NCBI GenBank assembly: GCA_903901225.1
Contig: CAIUQE010000037.1
Coordinates: forward strand, 1-39,884
Direction: 5' to 3'
Source of the DNA: Candidatus Omnitrophota bacterium
GTDB lineage: Bacteria; Omnitrophota; Gorgyraeia; Zapsychrales; Fredricksoniimonadaceae
DNA length: 39,884 bases
The number at the start of each line of letters is the position of its first letter. Within the stretch, counting starts at the first letter, position 1. Under the pieces are notes generated by a model. The model was not told where the DNA came from. It saw only the letters and a list, made by a program, of their open reading frames with translations, and ran no database searches. This document shows, in pieces, positions 17,198 through 23,719 of this stretch. The translations under genes and the position numbers were made by a program.

Positions 17198-17887
17198 TTA
17201 GTTCACCCCGAGATAGTGCATCCAAATATAGTAAACGCCGACGATGATGAAAATTACACCTGTACTACGCCGGGTATAAAGTTCCAACCGCGCCAACTTA
17301 TGAAACCACTGATTAAGTGACTTCACCCCTAAAGCAATCGCGATAGCAAAGAACAAGACCGGCAGACCGGTTCCCAAGCCGTAAAAGAGCGGGAGCATGG
17401 CGCCACCCTTTGTCTTCAATGCCAACGGGATAAGACTGCCGAAAAATAATGCCGCCGATACCGGACAGAATGACAGCGCGAATAATGACCCCAATCCCAA
17501 TGCTCCCCAAGAGCCCGAATCAGCCAGACGGTTCTGACGATCACAAGAAAGATTCATACCCGGCAAACTGAACTTGAAGATGTCCAGCAACAACACCCCC
17601 ACCACAACCAACGCAGGACCGAATAGCTTATTCATATTCCCCTGCAAAAAATGAGCCACGGCCGGAACGCTCAAGAGCGACTTAATAATGAGCACTCCGA
17701 TAATGGCATATGCCAATATCCGCCCCAGCGTATAGGCAAAACCCGCCCAAAGCACAGCATTCACATGCAGGACTTTCTTTGACAAAAAAGAGATCGCCGC
17801 GATGTTCGTGGCCAAAGGACATGGGCTTATCGATGTCAATATCCCCAACCACAACGCCGATCCAGCCGCCAACAGAAATTCAGGCAT
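17198..17887 (-). CDS. ArsG-like / CcdA-DsbD-type membrane permease
   Basis: A 229-aa membrane protein with six hydrophobic helices and two conserved cysteine-proline sites, TSISPCPLATNIAA near residues 18-31 and LSFCPVSAALFFGS near 137-150. This is the DsbD/CcdA transmembrane fold as used by the ArsG family, named for efflux of aromatic aminoarsenicals. It directly follows an ArsF-like gene (stop and start overlap as TGATG), which supports the ArsF-ArsG assignment. Electron transfer across the membrane to a periplasmic thiol partner is the alternative role. It is the last gene of the operon that starts at 19848. Confidence 0.82.
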   Translation of the reverse strand: MPEFLLAAGSALWLGILTSISPCPLATNIAAISFLSKKVLHVNAVLWAGFAYTLGRILAYAIIGVLIIKSLLSVPAVAHFLQGNMNKLFGPALVVVGVLLLDIFKFSLPGMNLSCDRQNRLADSGSWGALGLGSLFALSFCPVSAALFFGSLIPLALKTKGGAMLPLFYGLGTGLPVLFFAIAIALGVKSLNQWFHKLARLELYTRRSTGVIFIIVGVYYIWMHYLGVN

Positions 17888-18336
17888 CACAGCTCCCCCA
17901 GAAACGGCTCAATCTCATCACGAACATATGCGTGATACTGATTCTGGTCCCGAAGAAGATCCCAAACTTTCTCAAGATTCTTGTATCTCACCTGCTTGCC
18001 GTCCTTGACCAAGGAAAGAACCACTGACTTGGTGTACAGTTGATAGTCCGCCACGAAATGATCGTTCCCAGATTTATCGATATTAACGATCTTGAACACT
18101 ATCTTTCCGCTCTTTAACTCATCCGCGAAGTTCTGCTCGAGCGCCTCCTTCGCATACTGCTCGAGCTTGTAGCAAGATGCGCACCGTGCATTGCCGTGAA
18201 AATAGTAAACCACCAACTGCGACGGCATCGACATCGGCGCAACAGCCACTTGAGCTGGCCCGGCAACTGCTTGCGCGAGGACTGATCCCGCCAGAAGGAT
18301 CATCGCAATAAACAAACCCAATAAGGTCTTCAGCAT
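17887..18336 (-). CDS. ArsF-like exported thioredoxin-fold protein
   Basis: A 149-aa protein with an N-terminal signal peptide or anchor (hydrophobic residues 4-20, likely cleavage near AQA) and a thioredoxin-like domain whose CxxC is RCASC (C52, C55). This matches the ArsF subunit family linked to reduction of nitrophenyl compounds in arsEFG clusters. I chose ATG 18336, with AAGGGG upstream. The longer frame from 18357 would overlap the preceding CxxC gene and add seven residues before the signal. It probably acts outside the membrane and exchanges electrons with the ArsG/CcdA-like partner encoded next. Confidence 0.8.
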   Translation of the reverse strand: MLKTLLGLFIAMILLAGSVLAQAVAGPAQVAVAPMSMPSQLVVYYFHGNARCASCYKLEQYAKEALEQNFADELKSGKIVFKIVNIDKSGNDHFVADYQLYTKSVVLSLVKDGKQVRYKNLEKVWDLLRDQNQYHAYVRDEIEPFLGEL

Positions 18337-18337
18337 G

Positions 18338-18580
18338 TTATGTCCCCTTCTTTCCAATAAACTTTACAATCTCGTCAGCCGATAAAATTTTCCCCGCTGA
18401 AACAACCTTGCCGTCCACCACCAAAGCAGGGGTTGTCATGATCCCATAACCCACGATCTGATTCATATCTTCGACCTTAACCACTTCGGCCTGAACGCCG
18501 ACTGCCTGAACCGCCTTCTCAGCATTCGCCATCAACTGCTTGCACTTGGCGCATCCCATACCCAGGATTTCTATCTTCAT
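18338..18580 (-). CDS. Small thioredoxin-like protein (redox-active disulfide protein type)
   Basis: An 80-aa protein with the motif GMGCAKCKQL (C10-A-K-C13) at the N-terminus and MTTPALVVDGKVVSAGK later, matching the TM0996/MTH895-type mini-thioredoxins. AAAGGAG lies 8 nt before the ATG. These proteins are regularly paired with ArsP-type permeases, as here (permease stop 12 bp upstream). It probably supplies reducing equivalents in the cytoplasm, but its direct partner is unknown. Confidence 0.9.
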   Translation of the reverse strand: MKIEILGMGCAKCKQLMANAEKAVQAVGVQAEVVKVEDMNQIVGYGIMTTPALVVDGKVVSAGKILSADEIVKFIGKKGT

Positions 18581-18592
18581 CGACCTGCTCCT

Positions 18593-19543
18593 TTACTGTA
18601 GAATGAAATTAAACAAATAGCCCGTCATAATGATGCCGATCCCAACAACTGAAGCAAAGATAACCAAAAGCTTCAGTTTCATCACCCGCCGCAAGATCAG
18701 AAACTCCGGCAAGGAAAGTCCGGTGACCGCCATCATGAATGCCAACGCCGTACCAAGAGCTACGCCCTTTTCGGTCAACGCGCTGACCAACGGGATAACA
18801 CCGGCTGCATTCGAGTACAACGGGATGCCAACCAGCGTCGCCAACGGCACCGCAAACCAGTTATCACGACCAGCAAATTTCGCTAGAAAGTCGGCAGGAA
18901 CATAGCCGTGAATCCACGCCCCAAGCCCGATACCGATCACCACATAGATCCAGATCTTCTTGAGGATGTCCAGTGTATATTCCTTGGCAAAATCAATCCG
19001 ATCTTTCACTGTCATCTCGGCACCGAGAACGGCACTCCCAGGCTTCTTATGATCAAATTTCTCGACCAAATCCTCAACCTTTAGATGCCCGATCACGATG
19101 CCAGAGGCTATGGCTACAACAAGCCCGCTTCCGATATACAAAAGCGCAACCTTCCACCCAAACATGCCCCAAAGCATGATTAGCGCAACCTCGTTGATCA
19201 TAGGAGAAGCCACCAAGAACGAAAATGTCACCCCGAGAGGCACTCCTGCCTCAACAAAGCCCAGGAACAACGGCACCGCACTGCAAGAACAGAACGGCGT
19301 CACAATGCCAAGCAACGACGCCAAGACATTGCCCGCGTATGTTCTCTTCTGGCTGAGGATCGCCCTTGTCTTCTCCGGAGAAAAGAAAGTCCTTATTATG
19401 GATACGATAAAGATGATGACGATAAGCAGAAGAAAGATCTTTATCGTGTCATACAAAAAGAAGTCCACCGCCTCCGACAAAATCACTCCATGCGGCATCT
19501 TGAAAATTTCATAAACAAGCCAATCAATGATAGGTTTAATCAT
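18593..19543 (-). CDS. ArsP-type permease (PF03773-like)
   Basis: A 316-aa polytopic membrane protein. Its signature TPFCSCSAVPLFLGF carries C85 and C87, and a second conserved stretch is FLVASPMINEVAL; the C-terminal half repeats the pattern (VPLATLVGIPLYSNAAGVIPLV). About eight helices are present. Characterised members (ArsP) export trivalent organoarsenicals, but most family members in anaerobes have no known substrate. Position two of the operon, behind DUF134 (5 bp) and before the CxxC protein, plus the ArsF/ArsG-like genes, makes an organoarsenical or related thiophilic substrate a reasonable inference. Confidence 0.87.
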   Translation of the reverse strand: MIKPIIDWLVYEIFKMPHGVILSEAVDFFLYDTIKIFLLLIVIIFIVSIIRTFFSPEKTRAILSQKRTYAGNVLASLLGIVTPFCSCSAVPLFLGFVEAGVPLGVTFSFLVASPMINEVALIMLWGMFGWKVALLYIGSGLVVAIASGIVIGHLKVEDLVEKFDHKKPGSAVLGAEMTVKDRIDFAKEYTLDILKKIWIYVVIGIGLGAWIHGYVPADFLAKFAGRDNWFAVPLATLVGIPLYSNAAGVIPLVSALTEKGVALGTALAFMMAVTGLSLPEFLILRRVMKLKLLVIFASVVGIGIIMTGYLFNFILQ

Positions 19544-19548
19544 CCGCC

Positions 19549-19848
19549 TTACCCCTTCTCTTTAACTGAACAACAACCGCCTTCGATACGAATGGCTTTA
19601 ATGTTAACCAAAGCATCCGCAATCTTCTTCAATGCAGATGTGCTGATCCGGGAGAAAGTAGGCCGTGAAATCTTCATCCTTCTTGCAGCATCCTCCTGCC
19701 TCATTCCTTCCCATAAAGAAAGTCGCACCGCTTCAAACTCATCAAAGGTCAGACAAACACCTTCCATTTCGTTCACACGCTTACATTTCGGCCTAAAACA
19801 GCGTTCTCCAGGTAGACATTTAATCCATCTTGTTTTCTTAGGTCTCAT
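19549..19848 (-). CDS. UPF0251/DUF134 DNA-binding regulator (copy 2)
   Basis: A 99-aa paralogue of the regulator at 16804-17127, starting MRPKKTRWIKCLPGERCF, with the core TFDEFEAVRLSLWEGMRQ and the helix-turn-helix DAARRMKISRPTFSRI. It ends with a CC pair near the C-terminus (GGCCSVKEKG), and with the N-terminal cysteines these could bind metal or a metalloid. I chose ATG 19848, with AAGG 7 nt upstream; a TTG just before it is also open. It is the first gene of the ArsP-ArsG operon and has its own palindromic promoter site. Confidence 0.9.
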   Translation of the reverse strand: MRPKKTRWIKCLPGERCFRPKCKRVNEMEGVCLTFDEFEAVRLSLWEGMRQEDAARRMKISRPTFSRISTSALKKIADALVNIKAIRIEGGCCSVKEKG

Positions 19849-19863
19849 CAATACCTTCTTTCG

Positions 19864-19911
19864 TTATGAACATCTGTTCATAACCATATCAGTCCCATTC
19901 TTGCTTGTCAA
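19864..19911 (-). promoter_or_regulatory. Promoter and palindromic operator of DUF134 copy 2
   Basis: On the minus strand TTGACA (19911-19906), a 17-nt spacer and TATGGT (19888-19883) form the promoter. The inverted repeat TTATGAACAGATGTTCATAA (19883-19864, 9-bp arms around a 2-bp centre) begins at the end of the -10 and covers the start point. The layout is the same as at the other DUF134 gene, and the sequence is similar (TTAT..ACA..TGT..ATAA shared). Confidence 0.7.
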
Positions 19912-20056
19912 CCTTCCATTAACAGTCCATCTTTTTAGTAATGTCAATCCGCGCCATAAAGGTACTGATATAAACTGCCCCATTGGGGAGGCTTGTTAGA
20001 TGATATGTTCTATGAAAAAATTCGGTGAGCTTGATGAGGAAGGCGTCTTTCAACTC

Positions 20057-20776
20057 TTAAAAAATAAATTCGTATTCCTTGTACCATTTTGACCGTAGAC
20101 CGCCCACATCCGGCACCATTCCCGGATTCCGCTGGCTAAGGCGGATCATATGCATAACCGGGACCGCCCAGCCACGACTCAAGAACACAGCCTTAAAATA
20201 TGCGAGGAAGGCTTCCTCGATCTGGCCCTGATGCTCAAGGCTCACTCCCAGGTTTTTCCACGCTTCCCATGAATACGGACCTAGTTTGATCGCCCAGCGG
20301 GACCACTCCTCGGCCTGATTGAAATCCTGGCGATAGAGATTGCAGAACCCCAGCTTGCTCACAGTTGCAATATGCTGGTCCTTTGTCCTGATCGGGCAGG
20401 CAAGACTGCGAGCGTAATAGCCCGTCGCCTTGTCATATTCGTAAAGTCCTGCGCTCATCTCACCCGCCAAAAACAAAAGACGCGAACGATGCTCAGCAAT
20501 ATCGTGATCGCTGATCAATTGGTCAATGGCGTTTAACCCCTCCCAAAAACACCCTTCCGCGTTGCATACCTTTAATAAAGTCTCCATCGCGCGCATTTTC
20601 TCTTCCCCAGTCATGGCTCTGCGCAAAGCCTTGACCGACCAATCGTGAAGCCCGGCAGGGATGCAGTAAGTGACGCTCTCCCGCTGGGTTTCGATGTAGA
20701 GCTCTTCCTTCATGTTGAGTGGCTTCGGGTTCGTATTCATCATGTGAATATGCCCATACATCTCGAGCAATAGCAA
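20057..20776 (-). CDS. Tetratricopeptide-like protein of unknown function
   Basis: A protein of up to 239 aa made of helical repeats; the clearest TPR-like units are around residues 105-220 (for example AGLYEYDKATGYYARSLAC and WEAWKNLGVSLEHQGQIEEAFLAYFKAVFLS). No catalytic motif is visible. The start is uncertain: TTG 20776, ATG 20761 and ATG 20743 are in frame, and none has a clear ribosome site. It is divergent from the DUF2924-recombinase pair, and its 5' end overlaps the inverted repeat at 20769-20821. It may belong to the same mobile module, since it shares the intergenic region with the recombinase genes, but this is not proven. Confidence 0.7.
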   Translation of the reverse strand: MLLLEMYGHIHMMNTNPKPLNMKEELYIETQRESVTYCIPAGLHDWSVKALRRAMTGEEKMRAMETLLKVCNAEGCFWEGLNAIDQLISDHDIAEHRSRLLFLAGEMSAGLYEYDKATGYYARSLACPIRTKDQHIATVSKLGFCNLYRQDFNQAEEWSRWAIKLGPYSWEAWKNLGVSLEHQGQIEEAFLAYFKAVFLSRGWAVPVMHMIRLSQRNPGMVPDVGGLRSKWYKEYEFIF

Positions 20777-20821
20777 GTCTAAATCTCGACGGAAGATATA
20801 TCTCTGAACGGACTTGCTATT
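20769..20821. repeat. 53-bp inverted repeat upstream of the recombinase module
   Basis: AATAGCAAGTC (20769-20779) and GACTTGCTATT (20811-20821) are perfect 11-bp inverted arms separated by 31 bp. The spacer contains a small palindrome AGATATATCT (20794-20803). It lies in the divergent gap between the TPR gene and the DUF2924 gene, where an operator or a recombination site would be expected. Confidence 0.65.
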
Positions 20822-20866
20822 AGCTAAAACCTATGGCTTCATTGGACTAACGAAAGGAGAAAACCC

Positions 20867-21346
20867 ATGGCCCAAGCGCCCGATAACAGCCTGATAACCG
20901 AGATCATGGCCCTAAAAAAGGCCTCACTGGAGGAGATTAAGGCCAAATATGCCGAGGTTTTCAGCCAAGACACCCCGGCCTCCAACAACAAGATCTTCCT
21001 GTGGCGCAAGATCGCCTACCGCCTGCAGGAAAACCAGTATGGCGGCCTGCCAGAGGCCACACAAGGCCGCATTGCCGAGCTCATCGACCGTTATGACCCG
21101 GTGAACAACAAATCACTACGACCAGTCACAGAGCCAGAAACCGGTAAAAGAAACGCATCGGCCCGCGACCGACGGCTCCCGATCCCCGGCGCGATCATGA
21201 AAAAGGAATATAAAGGCCGCTTATACGAGGTAAAAGTCCTCGAGAAAGGCTTCGAGTATGAAGGCCAGGTTTATAAAACGCTCTCCTCTATCGCAAAAGC
21301 GATCACCGGGGCGCACTGGAATGGCTTTCTATTCTTCAACCCATGA
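20867..21346 (+). CDS. DUF2924 protein, partner of the serine recombinase
   Basis: A 159-aa protein of the DUF2924 family, which is found almost always directly upstream of a large serine recombinase. The N-terminal half is helical (LKKASLEEIKAKYAEVF, then FLWRKIAYRLQENQYGGL). The C-terminal part contains PGAIMKKEYKGRLYEVKVLEKGFEYEG and YKTLSSIAKAITGAHWNGFLFF, the conserved end of the family, possibly a small DNA-binding fold. AAAGGAG lies 8 nt upstream of the ATG, and the stop overlaps the recombinase start (ATGA). It is probably an accessory or directionality protein; this is inference. Confidence 0.88.
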   Translation: MAQAPDNSLITEIMALKKASLEEIKAKYAEVFSQDTPASNNKIFLWRKIAYRLQENQYGGLPEATQGRIAELIDRYDPVNNKSLRPVTEPETGKRNASARDRRLPIPGAIMKKEYKGRLYEVKVLEKGFEYEGQVYKTLSSIAKAITGAHWNGFLFFNP

Positions 21347-22983
21347 GTAAAGAACCCGAAAAGAAAAGACTTCTGGTCTGCGCGATCTATACGCGAAAAT
21401 CCACCTCAGAAGGGCTGGAGCAAGAATTCACTTCCCTTGATAACCAGCGGGAGTCCGCTGAGAACTACATAAAAAGCCAGCAGCATGAAGGCTGGACTGT
21501 CTGCAAGGAGCTTTACGATGACGGCGGCTTCACCGGGGCCAACATCGAACGCCCCGGCCTACAGCGCTTACTGGCCCATATCAAGGAAGGGCGCGTCAAC
21601 TGTGTCGTCGTTTACAAGGTTGACCGGCTTTCACGCTCTCTCCTCGACTTCAGCCAACTGCTGGAGTTCTTTGATAAAAACAACGTGGTCTTTGTATCCG
21701 TTACTCAGCAGTTCAACACCAACACGTCCATGGGGCGTTTGACGCTCAACATCCTTCTATCCTTCGCACAATTTGAGCGCGAGATCATCAGCGAAAGAAC
21801 CAAAGATAAAATGGGAGCTGCCCGCCGCCGGGGCCAGTGGCTGGGTGGTCGCACGCCCTTTGGCTACAACAAAGATGAAACGACAAAGAAGCTCACAATA
21901 CTTTCCGAGGAGGCGGATATAGTAAAAGAGATCTTCGAGCTGTACCTCCGGGGCAACAGCACCCGGGAAGTCGCCAATATCATCAACAACACCGGCATCA
22001 AAACTAGAGAATACACCGCCAAGTCAGGTAAGAAATTTGGCAAGAACCCGTTTACCTCAAACCGGATCAGTTATATCCTCCACAACTACACCTATCTCGG
22101 AAAAGTTGAGTTCGACGGCAAGATCTACGACGGCCAACAGCCCTCTATTATTGATGAGGCCTCGTTCATCAAAGCCCAGCGGCGCATGGGGCAATATAAA
22201 ACGGATCGCATTCAGGCAGAAAATGTCGAGTTCACCGGGCTTCTTACCGGCATCCTGAAATGCAAGGCCTGCGGCACGTCCATGATCCACACCTACACGA
22301 TGAAGAAAAAGAAATTCAAATACCGCTATTACGTCTGTAGCGGCGCTCAAAAGCAAGGGAATAACCAATGCCCCAACAGATCCATCCCGGGCCAGCTCCT
22401 TGAAGACGCCGTGGTTCAAAGACTGAAAGATTACTTAGCCAACAAAGCGCCGGTAATGCCCGTCTGCAAGACCGAGATAGAGGCCCTGCTTTCACCAGTC
22501 TGGGACACTCTCTTCCCCGCTGAAAAACGCCGGATCATCAAACAGATCGTCAAGGAAGTTGATTGCAATGCCGACACCCAGCGGCTGGGCATCACGTTCT
22601 ATGATGCCGAAGTAAGGCAGGAGTTTGACAGCGGAATAACGCGTTCACGCTTCAAAAGACAATGGAAAAAAGAAGAACAACTACAGACTGAACCGAAGCT
22701 GCGCAGATCCCTTATCCTTGCGCACCAACTGCGCCATCTGATGAACGCTGGCACGATCACAGGCATCAAACACGCCGCTCGCCTGCTTAACTATAAAGAA
22801 ACAAAAATCCTGCACACCATGAACCTGCTAATGCTTTCCCCCGCGATCCAAGCGGAGATCATCAACGCCACACCAGAAGTTCTTGAGGCCATCACTGAAT
22901 ATAAAGTCCGCGATCTCTCCTTCGAGATTGACTGGAACAAACAAGCAGAGCTTTGGCGCGAAGCCAAGAGAGTAACGCAATAA
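21343..22983 (+). CDS. Large serine recombinase
   Basis: A 546-aa site-specific recombinase. The N-terminal resolvase domain has the catalytic serine S20 in IYTRKSTSEG, the arginine-bearing KVDRLSRSLLDF segment near residues 87-98, and SFAQFEREIISERTKDK leading into the long helix. The recombinase domain (about 160-280) includes GRTPFGYN. A zinc ribbon has CKACGTS near 307-313 and later cysteines in YVCSG and QCPNRS. A helical C-terminal region follows. The frame is open and all key residues are present, so the enzyme is probably active. No flanking direct-repeat attachment cores could be recognised by eye. It is one of only two plus-strand genes in the window, which marks the pair as an insertion in an otherwise one-way gene run. 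Confidence 0.93.
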   Translation: MSKEPEKKRLLVCAIYTRKSTSEGLEQEFTSLDNQRESAENYIKSQQHEGWTVCKELYDDGGFTGANIERPGLQRLLAHIKEGRVNCVVVYKVDRLSRSLLDFSQLLEFFDKNNVVFVSVTQQFNTNTSMGRLTLNILLSFAQFEREIISERTKDKMGAARRRGQWLGGRTPFGYNKDETTKKLTILSEEADIVKEIFELYLRGNSTREVANIINNTGIKTREYTAKSGKKFGKNPFTSNRISYILHNYTYLGKVEFDGKIYDGQQPSIIDEASFIKAQRRMGQYKTDRIQAENVEFTGLLTGILKCKACGTSMIHTYTMKKKKFKYRYYVCSGAQKQGNNQCPNRSIPGQLLEDAVVQRLKDYLANKAPVMPVCKTEIEALLSPVWDTLFPAEKRRIIKQIVKEVDCNADTQRLGITFYDAEVRQEFDSGITRSRFKRQWKKEEQLQTEPKLRRSLILAHQLRHLMNAGTITGIKHAARLLNYKETKILHTMNLLMLSPAIQAEIINATPEVLEAITEYKVRDLSFEIDWNKQAELWREAKRVTQ

Positions 22984-23060
22984 ACCTCAGAACACAATCA
23001 TCCGACGACAGACACATCCGCCGATCTCTCTCCAAGACCAGCTGTTCTCTCTTTATTTCC

Positions 23061-23111
23061 TAGTAACGGCCCGATTTCAGCACTTATAATTCATATAAAT
23101 AGCCGTTACTA
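23061..23111. repeat. 51-bp inverted repeat downstream of the recombinase
   Basis: TAGTAACGGC (23061-23070) and GCCGTTACTA (23102-23111) are perfect 10-bp arms separated by 31 bp, the same spacing as the repeat before the DUF2924 gene, though the sequence differs. The right arm is followed by AAAAA rather than a T-run, so it is not a typical terminator. The stretch from 22984 to 23251 around it holds no gene I can support. Confidence 0.6.
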
Positions 23112-23251
23112 AAAACAGACCCAAACTGATGAAATCAGAGATAAAGAGATAGTCCTGCGGTCTAAAGTGGCTTTATGGGGTATCTCTGTTTGGGGTATTA
23201 CTGGCTATGTGTGGATTTGATTCGATTTTGTCGACGAGGAATGCGTATTCG

Positions 23252-23285
23252 TAGAAAAGGCCCACCAGAATTCTCTGATGGGCCT
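23252..23285 (-). terminator. Terminator of the tRNA-Asn transcript
   Basis: Just past the tRNA-Asn 3' end on the minus strand, AGGCCCA (23285-23279) pairs with TGGGCCT (23264-23258). The stem continues inward as CAGA/TCTG, and it is followed by TTTTCT. Strong stem plus T-run: a classical rho-independent terminator. Confidence 0.85.
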
Positions 23286-23292
23286 ATCTAAA

Positions 23293-23368
23293 TGGCTCCC
23301 CCGCGAGGGCTCGAACCTCGGACACTGTGGTTAACAGCCACATGCTCTACCAACTGAGCTACAGGGGA
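23293..23368 (-). tRNA. tRNA-Asn (GTT), intact
   Basis: A 76-nt cloverleaf with encoded CCA. Acceptor TCCCCTG pairs with CGGGGGA, the D-stem is GCTC/GAGC, and the anticodon stem TGTGG/CCACA encloses loop CTGTTAA with anticodon GTT at 23335-23333. The T-arm is CGAGG-TTCGAGC-CCTCG, with discriminator G and then CCA (23295-23293). It is the distal member of a locus with two broken 5' copies of itself upstream and has its own terminator. Confidence 0.97.
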
Positions 23369-23416
23369 ATAAGTCTATTAATACACTTTCAACTTTATAA
23401 ACAAACAAAATATCAG
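23369..23416 (-). pseudogene. Decayed 3' end of a second GIY-YIG gene in front of tRNA-Asn
   Basis: The 25 bp before the intact tRNA match, at 20 positions, the last coding codons of the GIY-YIG gene in front of the broken copy at 23418-23469. Read in the same frame they give the ending ...RLIPL and the same TAG inside the tRNA, but a TGA replaces the CGA arginine codon upstream. The remaining part (near 23394-23416) weakly resembles the beginning of the nuclease gene (TATTTTGT). The simplest reading is an internally deleted earlier copy. Confidence 0.5.
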
Positions 23417-23417
23417 T

Positions 23418-23469
23418 GCCACATGCTCCCTGCCTGCCGGCAGGCAGGTACCAACTGAGCTACAGGGGA
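23418..23469 (-). pseudogene. tRNA-Asn 5'-half copy B, interrupted by palindrome
   Basis: Identical to the intact tRNA-Asn from nt 1 to nt 32 (first base of the anticodon loop), except that 20 bp (23429-23448) are inserted between A21 and G22, at the junction of D-loop and D-stem. It lacks the anticodon and the 3' half, so it cannot be a functional tRNA. Its first bases encode the end and stop codon of the GIY-YIG gene (CCC CTG TAG). Confidence 0.9.
23429..23448. repeat. 20-bp perfect palindrome in copy B
   Basis: CCTGCCTGCCGGCAGGCAGG, perfectly self-complementary, inserted in the D-arm of the tRNA half copy. The same 20 bp occur at the same place in copy C. I believe this palindrome is a common dispersed repeat in uncultured bacterial genomes, but I cannot search for it here. 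Confidence 0.95.
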
Positions 23470-23702
23470 ATAAGTTTTTTAATATACTCTCGACCGCAAC
23501 CTGATTTCAAGAATTTTTCTCTTTGACGCGCTTGAATTCTGTCAGGAAAAACTTCCGAATGGATCAACGTATACGGTCTATATTTCTTGGTCGATCGTTG
23601 TTGGCCAGCGTTGTGTTCAGACAAACGTCTTTCAACATCGGTGGTAAGCCCGATATATAGCCGACCAGTTTGTAAACTTCTCAACGCATATACAAAATAC
23701 AT
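23460..23702 (-). CDS. Small GIY-YIG nuclease
   Basis: An 80-aa protein consisting of one GIY-YIG domain: YFVYALR for the GIY half and RLYIGLTTDVERRLSEHN for the YIG half, with the catalytic arginine in VERRL, then TKKYRPYTLIHSE with a conserved Tyr/Lys region, and REKFLKSGCGREYIKKL. The catalytic glutamate of classical members would be in AREKFL or thereabouts. This is the size and type of the stand-alone nucleases related to YhbQ and to homing-endonuclease domains. Its last residues and stop are encoded by the start of a broken tRNA-Asn copy, and it lies between two such copies. No good ribosome site is visible before the ATG. Confidence 0.9.
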   Translation of the reverse strand: MYFVYALRSLQTGRLYIGLTTDVERRLSEHNAGQQRSTKKYRPYTLIHSEVFPDRIQARQREKFLKSGCGREYIKKLIPL

Positions 23703-23719
23703 TTTAATAGAATACCTGT

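Noticed and set aside
20000..20092. Plus-strand 30-aa ORF with a GGAGG-like upstream site, overlapping the 3' end of the TPR gene
   Set aside because: Too short, overlaps a better gene on the other strand, and shows no recognisable motif.
20777..23250. Prophage or full integrative element around the serine recombinase
   Set aside because: No capsid, terminase, replication or conjugation genes are present, and no direct-repeat attachment cores could be found by eye.
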